Part shown: one piece after another, positions 23,768-35,524 of the stretch | Layout of the letters: each line of letters begins with the position of its first letter | Position numbering within the stretch: the stretch's first letter is position 1 | Origin: Euryodendron excelsum | Lineage: Eukaryota; Streptophyta; Magnoliopsida; Ericales; Pentaphylacaceae | Direction: 5' to 3' | Length of the DNA: 64,000 bases | Assembly: GCA_033060915.1 (NCBI GenBank) | Contig: CM065377.1 | Coordinates: 55,820,183 to 55,884,182 of the forward strand | Notes under the pieces: generated by a model | Databases searched by the model: none | Told to the model about the DNA's origin: nothing | Seen by the model: only the letters and a program-made list of their open reading frames with translations | Position numbers and translations under genes: made by a program

Positions 23768-23900
23768 GTGTGATTAGCCCAGTAGTAGTGGCGTCTCCAC
23801 TCATACTATAAGATCATGGGTTTAATCCAAACTTACCTTTCCCTTTCCACCCCAGGCATTGGTCCTCTAACGTACCAAATAAATAAATAACTAAATAATA
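23768..23900 (+). mobile_element. tRNA-derived SINE-like remnant
   Basis: The sequence TGTGATTAGCCCAGTAGTAG followed by TGGCG resembles a tRNA-type A box, and GATCATGGGTTTAATCC about 40 bp later resembles a B box (GGTTCGAATCC consensus). An AT-rich AAATAAATAAATAACTAAAT tail follows. This box spacing is that of a RNA polymerase III tRNA promoter. It does not fold into an obvious complete tRNA, so I call a SINE head rather than a tRNA gene. Confidence 0.45.
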
Positions 23901-23904
23901 ACAA

Positions 23905-24540
23905 TAAATTGATAGTGATGATTCGTTTGATGGTGATTACTGTTTTTTTTTTTTTTTTGGGTTTCTTTTTGCATTTTTTTTTTCAATCTTTAGTTGGGTG
24001 ATATATAGCTAGTTGGCATCAAGTGGAGATGGCATCCATGTCTGCGGAAAACTTCAACATTTAGCATCAATGTCATGACATTCTATAGATTTCACCGACA
24101 CTCTTGACCATATCTTTGAAATAAATAAAAATAATTTTGTTCTTATATGGCATTAAAATGTTCATCGATCCATTTGATTTGAGATTAATCTCTACATATA
24201 AACGCGCATACTCAGATCATAAGGGTCTGTTTGGAAAAGGAAATGCTGTAGGGAAAGTGGGTTAGGATCTTTTATCCGTTTCGTATAATAAAAAAAATGA
24301 ACGTAGAAGGAAAATTATTTTTTTTATTTGAAATTCAAAGAAAAGAGAAAAAAAATAATGTTGACTATTGAAAAGAAAAGAGAAAAAAAATAAAAAAAAT
24401 AAGAAGAAAAACAAACTTTCTCTTTTCTTTCTTCTCCCTTTCTAAACCAAACAAAGAGAAACAAATTCATTATTTTCTTTTTCTCTGTTTTTCTTTTCTC
24501 AAGTTCCAAACAAGGCTAACAAAATCTTCAAACCCCAAAC
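23905..24540. other. Gene-free low-complexity stretch
   Basis: A poly-T run near 23942 and long A/G-rich runs of AAAGAGAAAAAAAATAA type (24340-24510) dominate. No gene is supported. Confidence 0.55.
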
Positions 24541-24542
24541 CC

Positions 24543-24543
<1 letters not shown>

Positions 24544-24576
<33 letters not shown>

Positions 24577-24781
24577 CCACCCAAGCTAGTGGTGTGGCTG
24601 TTGTTTTGGTTGGAGGGAATAGTCATTTGTACCTCAAGCTCTCAGCTCTGCCATCAATTATACCACAGGCCACACCCCCCCCCCCCCCCAGCTAGTGGCG
24701 TGGCTGTTGTTTTGGTTGGAGGGAATAGTCATTTGTACCTCAAGCTCTCAGCTCTGCCATCAACTATACCACAGGCCACAC
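24544..24781. repeat. 106-bp tandem duplication flanked by poly-C tracts
   Basis: A run of 31 C (24544-24574) precedes copy 1 (24584-24675), a run of 15 C (24675-24689) precedes copy 2 (24690-24781), and the copies begin AGCTAGTGG(T/C)GTGGCTGTTG. They are nearly identical, differing at only a couple of positions (for example CAATTATACC versus CAACTATACC). The arrangement suggests that the poly-C tract plus the following 90 bp was duplicated as one unit. Confidence 0.9.
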
Positions 24782-24789
24782 AACAACTG

Positions 24790-26635
24790 AACTTTTGTGT
24801 CATATGACAGGACTCTTAGTAAGCCTTGGGGCATGAATTATAAGACCTGTGCCCTAATTTTCAACATGGAGCTGAGAACCCCTTCAAGTGCCGGGTGGAT
24901 CCAAAGCCCAAAGTGGGCCTTGCTGTAGCCTGTAGGGCACTCTACCCTACCTTTCAGAGTACCCCAACGACCATTTCTCAATAGGACAACTTCAATTTTC
25001 AAAGCTTTTAGGAAAGGAATGAGCATAAAAATCCATATAGTTGGTCCTTTGGTCGTCGTATTGGTTGCCACCACACCCAGCTTTTCCCAGATTTTAGCAT
25101 TTGGCGCGCATATATGTCTAATCAAAGAAGATACCGAATCAACGGCTATGATTGACAGCTATTTCTGATTGGAGACTTTGGCTCCACTCGACTCGCCGCT
25201 TCATGTTCCACAAACCGCCGAATCTCTGCTCCCCGTTTGGATTTATGGGTTTTGAATTTCGGATTTATTGACTGAAAAAAGTCAAAAGTTAAAAGTTCAT
25301 AACCCATAGAAAAGCAACATCCAAACGAGACGGTGATTTAGAAACATGACTCATAACATAGCTTTGCTTTTTATTTTATTTTATTTTTTGGTTTGGTGGG
25401 GGATATGGTAAGCACCCTTCAATGTCCATCTCATTGCATATTATAAATATATTCATCTTAATGTAAAATTAGATCACACAACCAAATTTAATAGCAGTTA
25501 TTCAATAAGGATTGATATTGAAACTTGTTCAAAATTGTAGAGTTTTGAATGTCACAATTGAAGATATAAAAAAACTCACTGACATATCACTTAATTAATT
25601 ATTATTAAATTTGAGTTAAAGTGTAAGGTGTTTAATTAATACGTTCTTGTCCTACAAATGGTGTCATAGGAAAAGCATTGCAACTCCTAATCAGAAGTAC
25701 CAAAGTTCCAAATCAGCAGTGAGAACCCACTTTGAGTTTTCAGTTCCCTGTTAACTTTTCCATTTTTCTGAGAGACTACGGTTTGAGGCACTTGATTTTA
25801 TTCTATTCTGAGCGACGTTACTATTGTTTGTCAGGCTCTTAGCGCAGGCCACAGCAGGGGTGAAAACCAAGTTGAGTTTAACCAATCAGTGACTTGTTTA
25901 AATTTGATTTGAAAATCTTAACAAGTTTAAAATGTGTTTAAATTTTATTTATTTAACTTTTAAGTGAATCTAAAATTAACTTTAATCGAGCTGATTTCGA
26001 ACTAAGTTAGTGTGTATAAGCTTAATGAGTCTAACTCATAAAGTGAGCAACCTTTAAAATGTGTTAAAATTTGGTTTGTTTATATAACTAATCTCAAACT
26101 AGTTTTTATGAGTCGAATGCAAGCCGAGTTCGAATAAGTTAGTTCGTTTTACAGCTTGAGTCATTGTAATTCAAAGAGTAAAAGTAGAAAAAAAGTAAAA
26201 AAGAAACTGATATTGTCCATTACAGCTATTACTATGTCCTTCTACCACCATTTAACGGAATCGGAAATGTCATGTCCTTATGAGTTTAAAGAGCTTAATA
26301 CATTATACCAAAATTATTTCAATTATGTTTTTGGTTTATAATATAGAGATTCGTCGGCCTAACTTTAAGCAACATTTTTTCAGATGATGTCTTCTATCAT
26401 CGGGACCTCCACAGGTTAGTGGAGGGCAACCAGATAGCTTCCCCTTTTTAAATGGGTTTGGTTGTGAAAATATATGAACTTAACTTTTCCATTATTTAAA
26501 AAAAAGAATTGCCTAATCTAAAATTGGAAAAATAAAAATTTACAGAAAAAACAATTAAAAATTCATAGATTTTGATTCAGTTAATTCAAAATGAAGAAAT
26601 TCTTGAAGAAAGGCAATCTAAGTTACCAACCAGGC
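24790..26635. other. Gene-free stretch with one dispersed-repeat candidate
   Basis: No supported gene; a 95-codon minus frame (24838-25125) is unrecognised. From about 25860 to 26160 the text carries the recurrent words ATCGAGCTGATTTCGAACTA, GAGTCGAATGCAAGCCGAGT and TCGAATAAGTTAGTTCG, a style I associate with common plant dispersed repeats. Its ends were not found. Confidence 0.4.
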
Positions 26636-26637
26636 AA

Positions 26638-26694
<57 letters not shown>
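26638..26694. repeat. Compound (TA)n(GA)n microsatellite
   Basis: About 8 TA units are followed by about 20 GA units, 230 bp beyond the stop codon of the Sec61 alpha gene. Confidence 0.95.
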
Positions 26695-26698
<4 letters not shown>

Positions 26699-26923
26699 AA
26701 AGTACACAGTAAGTTAAAAGAAGAGACAAAAAAAAGTCTTTTGCTGAAACTGTTGTCGCTTTGCCTCCATGTATTTTATAACATTTTGGAATGTCACAAG
26801 TAAACAAGTATCGAAGTTGCTAAACATTTAAACAAGGTCAAACTACATTAATCTCTCAGCTCAGCAAAACTGCCATGGAACTCATTGCCACCGCCATTGT
26901 CTGAGAAGTAAATTACTAAATGC

Positions 26924-28681
26924 TTAAAAGCCGAAGAAGCCAAGTTCACTGGCTTTCTCCTTCTCGAATGTCTCAAAGTACTGATATATGATTGTAACTG
27001 CAAGTAGGATTCCTGTCCCCGAGCCGATTGCTCCCATGAAATCTGCCAATACGGTTAAGGCACCAATGCACATTCCCCCAAACGCAGCTGCAGTGGGGAT
27101 GTAGCGATTCAGTTCCTTCTGTAAATTTGAATCTCGATGTCCAGGCATCACCATTTGTTGCTCCTGCAAAAGTATCACACAAGATTAAATATCTCAAGTA
27201 CAGAACTCTACTCCGCAGTTCAATTTTCGTAATAAGAGCACGACTCAAATTTCTGTGATCAATCATATGTTTTCAATTAGGCATGCGTAACAACCTATGA
27301 GAACATAGCCAAAACGCTTTCAGGTTGATAAATTTGAAAGCAAGAAAGGGAAAAGATAAGTGCACAAATATTCTAGTTGGCTCTCTCCCTCCTATCTCTA
27401 CCCAATCCTCTCTCTCATCTCTTCCAGATCCAACTTCAATTTTCAATCCACAAATTAATCAGTGAACTTGGAACACCAATCCCATCAAAGCACATCGAAA
27501 TCTAAAACACAACTTAAAATCTAATACTTCCAGAAAGGAAGAATCACTTTGCGTATATATTGAACACCATCGTAAAGGATCTAACCAATGTGAAAAGCCC
27601 GTCAGCATTGACACCTGATACTCAGAAAATTCAAAAATACCCCAGGACACAGTCCCATTGAAATTTAACTGTCAACTCTTTTGAGGCTACAAATTTTAAC
27701 AAAAGCCTGGGTGAAATTATATACACAGATTGTACAGTGAATGAGTTGTTTAATACACCCAAATATTTCATAGAAATATCAGAAAAACCCAGCTAAACAG
27801 ACAATTATGAGATGGAGTTAGACAGAATTATGAGATGCAATTCAACATCCAGTGACATCAAGTTGTCTACATCAAGAATAACCCAACATTACAAGTCTTA
27901 AAGTTACTCAAAAGACAATAATTGCCACCTAGAAACAAAACTATTGTCTAAGGGGAACTCGAGCAATAAGGTTCACAGGATGGATGAGAGTTCCGAATGC
28001 CCATACAGCAGGAAAGTTGGCATAACCTTCTTGTTTTGTGACAACCATGTTACACAGAAATGCCAGCGAAATTTATCACCTGGTCTTAAAAAGAAAATTT
28101 CTTAGCGAAAATTCTTATCTGTTGGTACCCCTAGACAGGATTTATGGTGAAGTCATGTCTATTAAACTGCATAAAGCTAATAATATGAAGGTTCTAGCAA
28201 TATGATTTTAGTTGAATTCTTTACATTACTAAGTAAACAGCCAAAACAACCAAGTACCCAAGCCACAGTCTCCAGAGGTCAACCTATTAGAGAACTTGCA
28301 TACTTGAATCACTTATCCTCCAAACCATGTACCAAATTAATTTAGTTGAATTCTTTACATTACTAAGTAAACAGCCAAAACAACCAAGTACCCAAGCCAC
28401 AATCTCCAGAGGTCAACCTATTAGAGAACTTGCATACTTGAATCACTTATCCTCCAAACCATGTACCAAATTAATTTAGTTGAATTCTTTATATTACTAA
28501 GTAAACAGCCAAAACAACCAAGTACCCAAGCCACAATCTCCAGAGGTCAACCTATTAGAGAACTTGCATACTTGAATCACTTATCCTCCAAACCATATAC
28601 CAAATTAAAAAGGAATAATTAAATGACATCCATAGGAATAAGAATAAGGATACTATAATTATCATGTGTTTTTGTGTGTGT

Positions 28682-28717
<36 letters not shown>

Positions 28718-31348
28718 GGGGGGCGGGTGGGGTTGTGTTGGAACAAGAGAACTACAATACACTATGAAAGACATGTCTATGTTATATGGACTCGGGACAA
28801 TTTTCAAGTGCAGGCATGTATTTGAGCATTTGATTCTTGTAATTCTTACAAACAAATAGGATGGGAGACTGCTAAATATTCATATTTATTAATATCCTTT
28901 TTCGTTTTCTATGGTAAAACATGTTTACAAAGTAAAATAGAGCTTTTCTTTTCTTTTCTTTTCTTTTCTTTTAATAAGTACAAAGTAACATAGAGCATTT
29001 TATACATATATGCTTTATGCAATTATCATATAGTAAACCCAATCACTACACAAACATATGGGGTGCATGATCAACTAGACATGGTGGACACATATTTCAT
29101 ACCTTTACCTAAGTTTCAAGTGTCCAACATCGATCCTTCACATATTTAGAAGAGTCCATGTAATAGAGAAAGACATAAATCATAAGCACAATTAACATTC
29201 TACTAATTGTTTTCAGACCACTAAATCCAAGTTCTAATTATCTTCTTCAGCTCAGATTGCACAATCAATTATAGCATACAACAAATTATAACAAAATGTG
29301 TAAGATGAAAAAATCTTAACATTCACGTAACTTCACCTTAAGCTGCTTGGCCACATCTCTAGCAGAAGATCCAGAAACCTCAATCCAAGTTTTCGAGAAG
29401 AGTGCACAGGCTGTCAGCATGAACACTAAATAGAAGAGAGCATGAAAAGGATTGGCTGCCATGTCTGCCAAGCTGAAATGGGACCACATTGGTAGAGAGA
29501 AACCAGGAGAAAACAAAAGATTGATGAATATATATTCTGGGAGAAGCACGTCCATTTTAATATGGAAAATTGGAAATCATAGAAAGAATATCATATGGTT
29601 AAAAAATATGGGGAAGGGCATTATTACCTTGATGGAGCAGTCACATAGTAAGCAATACCACCAACTGGGACAGACTGGCCTGAATATTCAGATTCCTTCC
29701 ACTTACCCAACAGATTTACAAGGAAATTTCCACTGTACTTCCTATACAGCAACTGTACATAAAGGAAAATGGTATTACATTTTTGCAACAATGAGGAAAA
29801 AAATAAGTCTCTTCAAATTCCACTCCCACATATAAAGCTCCATACCTGAGAGATGAAATAAAGGTTGGATACGAGTGCAGACTGAAGAATGATGGGCATG
29901 TTTGAGGTGTAAAATAGCTTAATTGGATAAGAGCCCTGTTGTCCACGCGCATTTTTGGATCTTACAGGCAAAACAACACGGAAACCTTGGAAGTAGATAA
30001 CAATAAGGAAGACCAAGACTGTAGCAAGCAGATTTGTCACATTTGGAAGATTCTGCCGGTAGAAAGCTTCCCGGAGAGCACGGACTTTATCTGTCCTAGT
30101 TATCAGTAGATGAAACAAAGCAATAACAGCACCTTCAAATTCTGCTCCACGCCCACTGTTGATAGTTGTGGGGCTAAATGCTTTCCAGATTATATTCTCA
30201 CTGCAAATAAACCAAAACTTTAGGAGTAGCCATTATCCAGAAGTATAACACACCAAAGCTTAAAATGAAAGAGGCATTGGCAGTTTACCAGATATTGGTT
30301 GCTATAAAAAGGGAAATCCCAGAGCCAAGACCATATCCCTTCTGGAGAAGTTCATCTAAGCATATAACAATAATTCCAGCAAAGCAAAGCTGAATAATAA
30401 TGAGAATAGCATTCCCAACTCCAAGTTGGCCGACACTGCCATACATCCCTGACAGAACATAGGCAACAGCCTCACCAACAGCAATCAGGATTCCCAGCAA
30501 CTTCTGTGCACCATTTCTGGGGAAAGACAGCAGAGATAAGTCAAATATGTTACAACAATTCACTAACAAATAGGCACTCAAGGTTGAAGCTGAATTCAAC
30601 TTAATCATCTAAAGCAACATGGGATAAGCAGCAATTTATAAATAAAGGTGAAAGGCGCAGATGTATACACCATAATCATATGTAAAATATGGTGTGATAT
30701 CTTACTAAAAATCTGGGCAGTAGAGTTGTTATTAAGCCAAAAATAGATTTCACTTTGGCCAAGCAAAAATAAGTGTCATTAAGTTTGGACCACATAACGT
30801 CAAACAAGGAGAAGACCACAGCATTGCTGATTGCATTCGATTTTCCAACATTACACACTCACGGACAATAGGGAGGGAAACCAATTGATGGTTGGGTTGG
30901 GGGGGCGCAAGTGTCCAACAAAATTTCTGCATTTCTACTAATTGCTACAACACCAGTGGCACACAATCACCTAAAAAAATCATAAAAGTAGTTAAGATAC
31001 CCACAGGAGTGCACGATCCTCACGGACACTGTTGTCCACCTCAATGATCTTTGACCCAGCCAAGAGTTGCATCACCAGTCCAGAAGTCACAATAGGGGTT
31101 ATCCCCAGTTCCATGACAGTTCCACGGTTTGAAGCAAGAATAACACGCATCCAATAGAAAGGGTCTGCACCTGTTGTAGAGTGTATGCCATATAGAGGGA
31201 GCTGACTGCAAACCAGAAAGATGAAAAGAGAAATGACGGTGTATATGACTTTCTCTCTGAAGGGAATCTTGCGGTCAGCACTCTGAACTTCTGGCAGAAA
31301 CGACAAAAAGGGCCTGACCAGATGCAGCACTCTAAATCCTCCTCCCAT
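26924..31348 (-). CDS. SEC61A: Protein transport protein Sec61 subunit alpha
   Basis: Six coding exons on the minus strand: 31348-31005, 30516-30289, 30200-29846, 29752-29628, 29472-29337 and 27163-26924. They total 1428 nt, giving 475 aa, the usual plant Sec61 alpha length, and every splice phase closes. The protein starts [20 protein letters not shown] and ends [13 protein letters not shown]. Conserved parts include the plug region [52 protein letters not shown], the cytosolic loop [20 protein letters not shown] and [17 protein letters not shown]. It is the ten-span pore subunit of the ER translocon and works with Sec61 beta and gamma in co-translational import and membrane insertion. The first intron donor is GTGGGT. 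The last intron is large (2.2 kb) and holds repeats. No truncation or missing residue is seen, so I expect a functional housekeeping gene. Confidence 0.97.
28208..28609. repeat. 134-bp tandem repeat, three copies, in Sec61 alpha intron
   Basis: Three nearly identical units start TTAGTTGAATTCTTTA at 28208, 28342 and 28476 and end ACCAAATTAA. Differences are single bases (for example GCCACAGTCTCC versus GCCACAATCTCC, and TTTACATTAC versus TTTATATTAC). The array lies in the last intron of the Sec61 alpha gene. The high identity suggests recent duplication by unequal exchange or slippage. Confidence 0.93.
28683..28716. repeat. Poly-T run, 34 T
   Basis: It is preceded by (GT)n and followed directly by GGGGGGGCGGGTGGGGTTG, inside the last Sec61 alpha intron. 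The complement reads CCCCACCCGCCCCCCC then poly-A, so it could be the tail of a degenerate retroelement. Confidence 0.9.
28942..28972. repeat. (TTTTC)n microsatellite
   Basis: About six TTTTC pentamers occur in succession in the last intron of the Sec61 alpha gene. Confidence 0.9.
29040..29175. repeat. Dispersed repeat, copy in Sec61 alpha intron
   Basis: The sequence shares ordered words with 35825-35945: GGGGTGCATGATCAACTAGA/GGGGTGAATGTTCAACTACA, TTTCAAGTGTCCAACA/TCTCAAGCGTCCAACA and AGAGTCCATGTAA in both. The GTCCAACA and AGAGTCCATG words look like part of a common plant dispersed repeat. Confidence 0.65.
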
Positions 31349-33186
31349 TTTTTTTAGCCAAAAAACAGTTACTCCAACCTGCTTCCAGCCATTTGTAAAT
31401 ATGTAACAACCAATTTAGTTGGAAATGAGAACTCAACAAGAATGAGCAATAAACAATCATCTAAATCTTGTGACATCATAAACCAGAGTTCCCCTAATAA
31501 CTAGAGTGATTAAACATAGATTCCCAACAAGTATTCTCATAAAAAACAAAAAATTTCTCTAGAAAAAAAAAGGTTAAATAAATTAACATAACATGGCAAG
31601 GAAAACCACTGAATCAAACTGCAGTTTGAACACAGCATTCTGTTAATAATGTCAAACTTCCATGTTAGTTGCCATTGAGATTTCACTGAACATTGTGCAT
31701 CAATGTAGGACATACTATAATGATGCGTTCTTTCACTGGATGCTGTCCAGCACAGAATCAGTATTAATGAGGAGCCTGAAAACATCCTTATGTAACAGTA
31801 GTCTCACTGCAATATTGAATGATTGACACCCTAGGTTTACTTCCACAAATAAGTGAAAGAGAGCCATCGAATAGATACAGGAACGAGACCAATATGAGCC
31901 TCAACAAAGTCTTTCTGAAACTCCACCAAACTATGACAACCTTACGGGCCATAGCAATGAATTTCTATTGATGCATGATCATGCCTGGGACTTCATATTT
32001 GAATTTCACACCAAAATGGAAAAATAGAGGCTGGCCACCCTATGCCATGAGCAACAAGCTGCAATCATAGCTCAAATTATTGAGCAGAAGTCAATACATA
32101 GTTACATACCAGCATCATCATGGTCCAATACGTGAGCTAATTAAGTTTGAAAGCATTGAATAGCATCAAGTATCAAATAAGGCCACATTTTGCCAATACC
32201 CATACATGCCAATAGGGATACAAGAATGTAAAATGCAAGCAGAACATTGAAACATTTCCTTGCCAAACAGAATAAACATCTGGCCACCTTGTGCCAACAA
32301 CAACAGGCCCCAATTGGAAACTGTAGGACAATCCCAAGAACATATCAAGAGCAGCATGCTCCAATATACAATTCCACTTTGATTCTCATTCGTCTACCAC
32401 TGCCATAAAACAAGAAGCAAAGATGGAAAACAATTTGCAGCTATCTGTATTTTGCAAATTATCAACTCTTCACAAGGCAAAACCCAATGGCTAGGCTGAC
32501 GCCCCAGACAAGGCTGAAATAAGACAAAATTAAGGCTGGCAATAAAGCCTCGACTGTACTGGATCTCATTCATAGTATGAGGATAACGTGAATTTCTCAC
32601 CCAAAACACACATGCACATCCACAAAAATATACATCCTCAGTCTAAAGATCTCAGAATCCATTTTAATCTCCAAATTTAATATAAACAATTAAATTCCAT
32701 AATATTCTGCTTTTCTTTCCGAAGTCTTGGTGCATTTCATTATTTAAATCTGAAACCTACAGTCAACTGTGCCACAAGCAACCACCTAGCTCATTAGAAG
32801 TAGAATTTTCATTTTCAGAAACACGAAAGCACAAAATCGAAGCCACCACTACTACTTCTCCAAAATTTCTAAGCAACCAAACAGAATCCACAATTATATA
32901 AAACAGTACTTCCATATATTCAAAACAATCTACCTCAAGAGCCAAACAAGTTCCAATAAAGTACAAATCTAAGATCGACACAATAAAAGATCACCAGATC
33001 CAAAATAACCAGACAAATAAAACGAAATATAATTCAGATCAAGGTCGAAACAGCAAATACATACAGATCACGATACCCACGCTATAAATACATACATACA
33101 GATATATATATATATATAGGCGGTATGGAGGACAGTAACAGAGCAGAAATCAGAATCGGAAGAGTATGGGGAGATGAGAGACTTAC

Positions 33187-33345
33187 AAGTTCGAGTCCAA
33201 AGATCTAGAACCCCCCAGAGATCTGAGAATTCTGATAGAACGAAACAAGGCCTCGATAAACAGTACTCTTTAGGGTTTTTATTACTCAGATTTGAACAGA
33301 GAGACCCGAAGTGGTTTGGGTAACCCGAAAGTGCTTTGAATGCGT
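33187..33345 (-). promoter_or_regulatory. Non-coding first exon of the Sec61 alpha gene
   Basis: On the minus strand a GTAAGT donor lies at 33186-33181, preceded by GATCTTTGGACTCGAACTT. Upstream there is a moderately GC-containing leader. No coding exon of the family lies 5' of the ATG at 31348, so this is best read as a 5' untranslated exon joined by an intron of about 1.8 kb to an acceptor just above 31348 (an AG at about 31381 in GGAAGCAG is one candidate). First introns in leaders of constitutive plant genes often raise expression. The 5' end is a guess. Confidence 0.5.
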
Positions 33346-33639
33346 CACATGAAACGGACACAAGTGACTTGGTCTGCCACGAGAGCTTGGCCTATCAGGT
33401 TTAACCGGGTGTGATTACGTGGATTTTAAGGCGATTCCAGTATTGTATTTTCTGTTTTTCTTTATTTTTTCTTTTTTTATTTATAAAAAATAGTAGTATT
33501 TTTTTAATCACAAAACGATATATATTTAAACAAGGTTAACATACAATGAAGAAAGGGGAGTGAAGACTCTCCTCTCTAGTCTATGATCTAGCTGGTCTAT
33601 ATACCAAACATCTTAAAGTCATATAAGAGGGGTTTTAAA

Positions 33640-33970
33640 AAAAAATGCACAAAAACTCATTCTTCGCCACGCTTTTTGTCAAGATATTAGCAATAAAATT
33701 ACTCTCTTGATAAAAATCGCAGTTGAAAAAATAGAAAGTGGTACCTCAAACGCAACACCTAATGGATCAGCTTCTAATGATGAACGTTGTCCGTATTTTA
33801 CCTATGCAAAAGTCAAAAATCATAAAAGAATCAGTTTCCACACAAAGATGTTTAATGTCTAAACGAATTGCTTGTTTTAAAGCTTGTAAGACAGCTCGTA
33901 ATTTAGAAAATAATTTTTGTATAACTTCATTTTGCATATAAAAAAGACCTTCAAAATTTGATGACATAAT
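33640..33970 (-). pseudogene. Retroelement RNase H-like remnant
   Basis: The minus strand reads KLRAVLQALKQAIRLDIKHL followed by CVETDSFMIFDFCIGKI. This matches the plant RVT_3/RNase H pattern of a helix, an alternating strand and a V-E-T/S-D-S active-site motif. In another frame (about 33725-33655) it continues DFYQESNFIANILTKSVAK, the equivalent of the family's YREAN.-AD.LAK ending. The frame change, the stops and the lack of neighbouring reverse transcriptase mark it as a dead fragment of a LINE-type element. It lies about 300 bp upstream of the Sec61 alpha leader. Confidence 0.6.
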
Positions 33971-33974
33971 TAAA

Positions 33975-34398
33975 AGCTATTTCCTAAAAACAGGATTTTT
34001 TCAGAAAACTCTCCCTAAAACAATTTTGAAAATCAAGTTAACTAGTAAGTTTTCTGCATCAACTTTTAAAAATATAAACAGTTCTAGAAACCAACCTATT
34101 TAGAAACCTCATTGGGACAAATTTAAGCAAATTAATGAATTTTTAAAATTTTGCTAACAAACTTATTTTAAGCCAAAGAGAATGGAAGAGCTTGATTCTT
34201 TTAATAATTTTGATAAAAATAAAATAAATTAACTAAACTACTAGGCCTACTGAAATCCCATTTAAGACAATTGTTATGTAAAAAAACCCAGCTTCAATGC
34301 ATCTTGAAGCTCAGCTCACACTCACTTGTTTGCTTATGGTTCTGATTCTGTTTAAGTGTTTTCATAAAAAAATAAAATAAAAAATAAAAAAATTAAGA
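33975..34398. other. Gene-free AT-rich stretch
   Basis: Nothing beyond A/T-rich sequence and a short AAAATAAAAT tract at the right end is seen here. Confidence 0.55.
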
Positions 34399-34407
34399 AC
34401 ATCTCAC

Positions 34408-34763
34408 CAATGTTTTAAAACTCGGCCCGGCTTGGCCGGTTCAACTGGTTGACCAGTGATCCGGTTAAAAAGACGGTCTAGTTAATCTTTAAAACCTATT
34501 TTAGTCAAAACCCGATCAAATTCGATCAAATAACGATTGAATCATGACCCGATTAATTAAACCAGTATTAAACCATCCGGTTCACTATTTTAAGACAAAA
34601 TTTTATGTTTTAAATATAAAAAAATAAGATACTATTTATTAATATTAATAAATTAATTAATAACATAATTATAACGTCACAGGTCAATAACGATTAACTT
34701 GACAGTTGAACTAGTGACCCGTGACTTTTTTAATCCACTCAACTGTCCGGTTTTTAAAACATT
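34408..34763. mobile_element. MITE with 9-bp target duplication (Mutator-like)
   Basis: The nine bases ACATCTCAC occur directly outside both ends (34399-34407 and 34764-34772). The element starts CAATGTTTTAAAACTCGGCC and its other end, reverse-complemented, starts AATGTTTTAAAAACCGGACA, so terminal inverted repeats are present. Sub-terminal regions also mirror one another (GGTTCAACTGGTTGACCAGT versus GGGTCACTAGTTCAACTGTC). At 356 bp with no open frame it is non-autonomous. A 9-bp duplication is the signature of Mutator-like transposases. Confidence 0.8.
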
Positions 34764-34774
34764 ACATCTCACAA

Positions 34775-35520
34775 ATCATTAAAAATACTATCATTTTTAT
34801 TTTTTATTTTTTAATAAAAATAATTTTAAAAACTCAAAAAAAATCTTTTTATTAACTTTTAAAATAAAATATTTTTAAAAAAAATTTCAAAAACAAATTC
34901 CGAAATCAATTTATCAAACATAATTGATAAAAATAATTTTCAAAACTAATTTACCAAACGCAATTACAATTTTAAGAAATCAAAAAACGAAAACTGTGAA
35001 CAGAAATGGCACCACAACCAAACCGCCGGGAGTTTTCAAGGATTTTAAAATTGTATAAAATATTCAACCATCTGAGTGAAACTCGTTTAAGATCCTCACG
35101 AAAGATAAACAAGCCGAGTTCCAATACATCTTTAAATTCAATAAGCATGAACAGCCTAAAATTGGCAAATGTCACCAAATAATCTCATACTCTTAAGAAA
35201 ATATCACTCACTAATCAACATAAAATTAAGCATGTACGAAATTAGCCAAATTAGCACTTCTTCAGCTTCCAACAGCATCTTTACATGTCACAAGAAGATT
35301 ACAAGGGCTTCCAAACAATCCCCTCGTATGAACACGGGTGTTTGATCCGCCCAAACACTATAATTCTTTTTCCCAGTGATGTGCCGGGATTTCACCTGAA
35401 TTCAAAATGGAAAACCTGTCCGTTTTTTGTTCGCGGAATCCTGCAGAGAGCTGTACTGAGACTCCCATTACAACCGTGATTCGAATCAACAAGTATCAAA
35501 TATTAAATCACACTCTTCCT
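34775..35520. other. Sec61 alpha / ERD2 intergenic spacer and ERD2 3' region
   Basis: An A/T-rich part (34790-34980) is followed by a more mixed part that should contain the 3' untranslated region of the ERD2 gene (stop at 35525). No separate gene is supported; short frames at 34972-35178 and 35285-35479 are unrecognised. Confidence 0.5.
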
Positions 35521-35524
35521 TGCT

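Noticed and set aside
23768..23845. Possible tRNA gene from A- and B-box-like words
   Set aside because: No complete cloverleaf could be drawn; SINE head preferred.
28555..28859. Overlapping frames on both strands around the poly-T tract
   Set aside because: They are produced by homopolymer Lys/Phe runs inside the Sec61 alpha intron.
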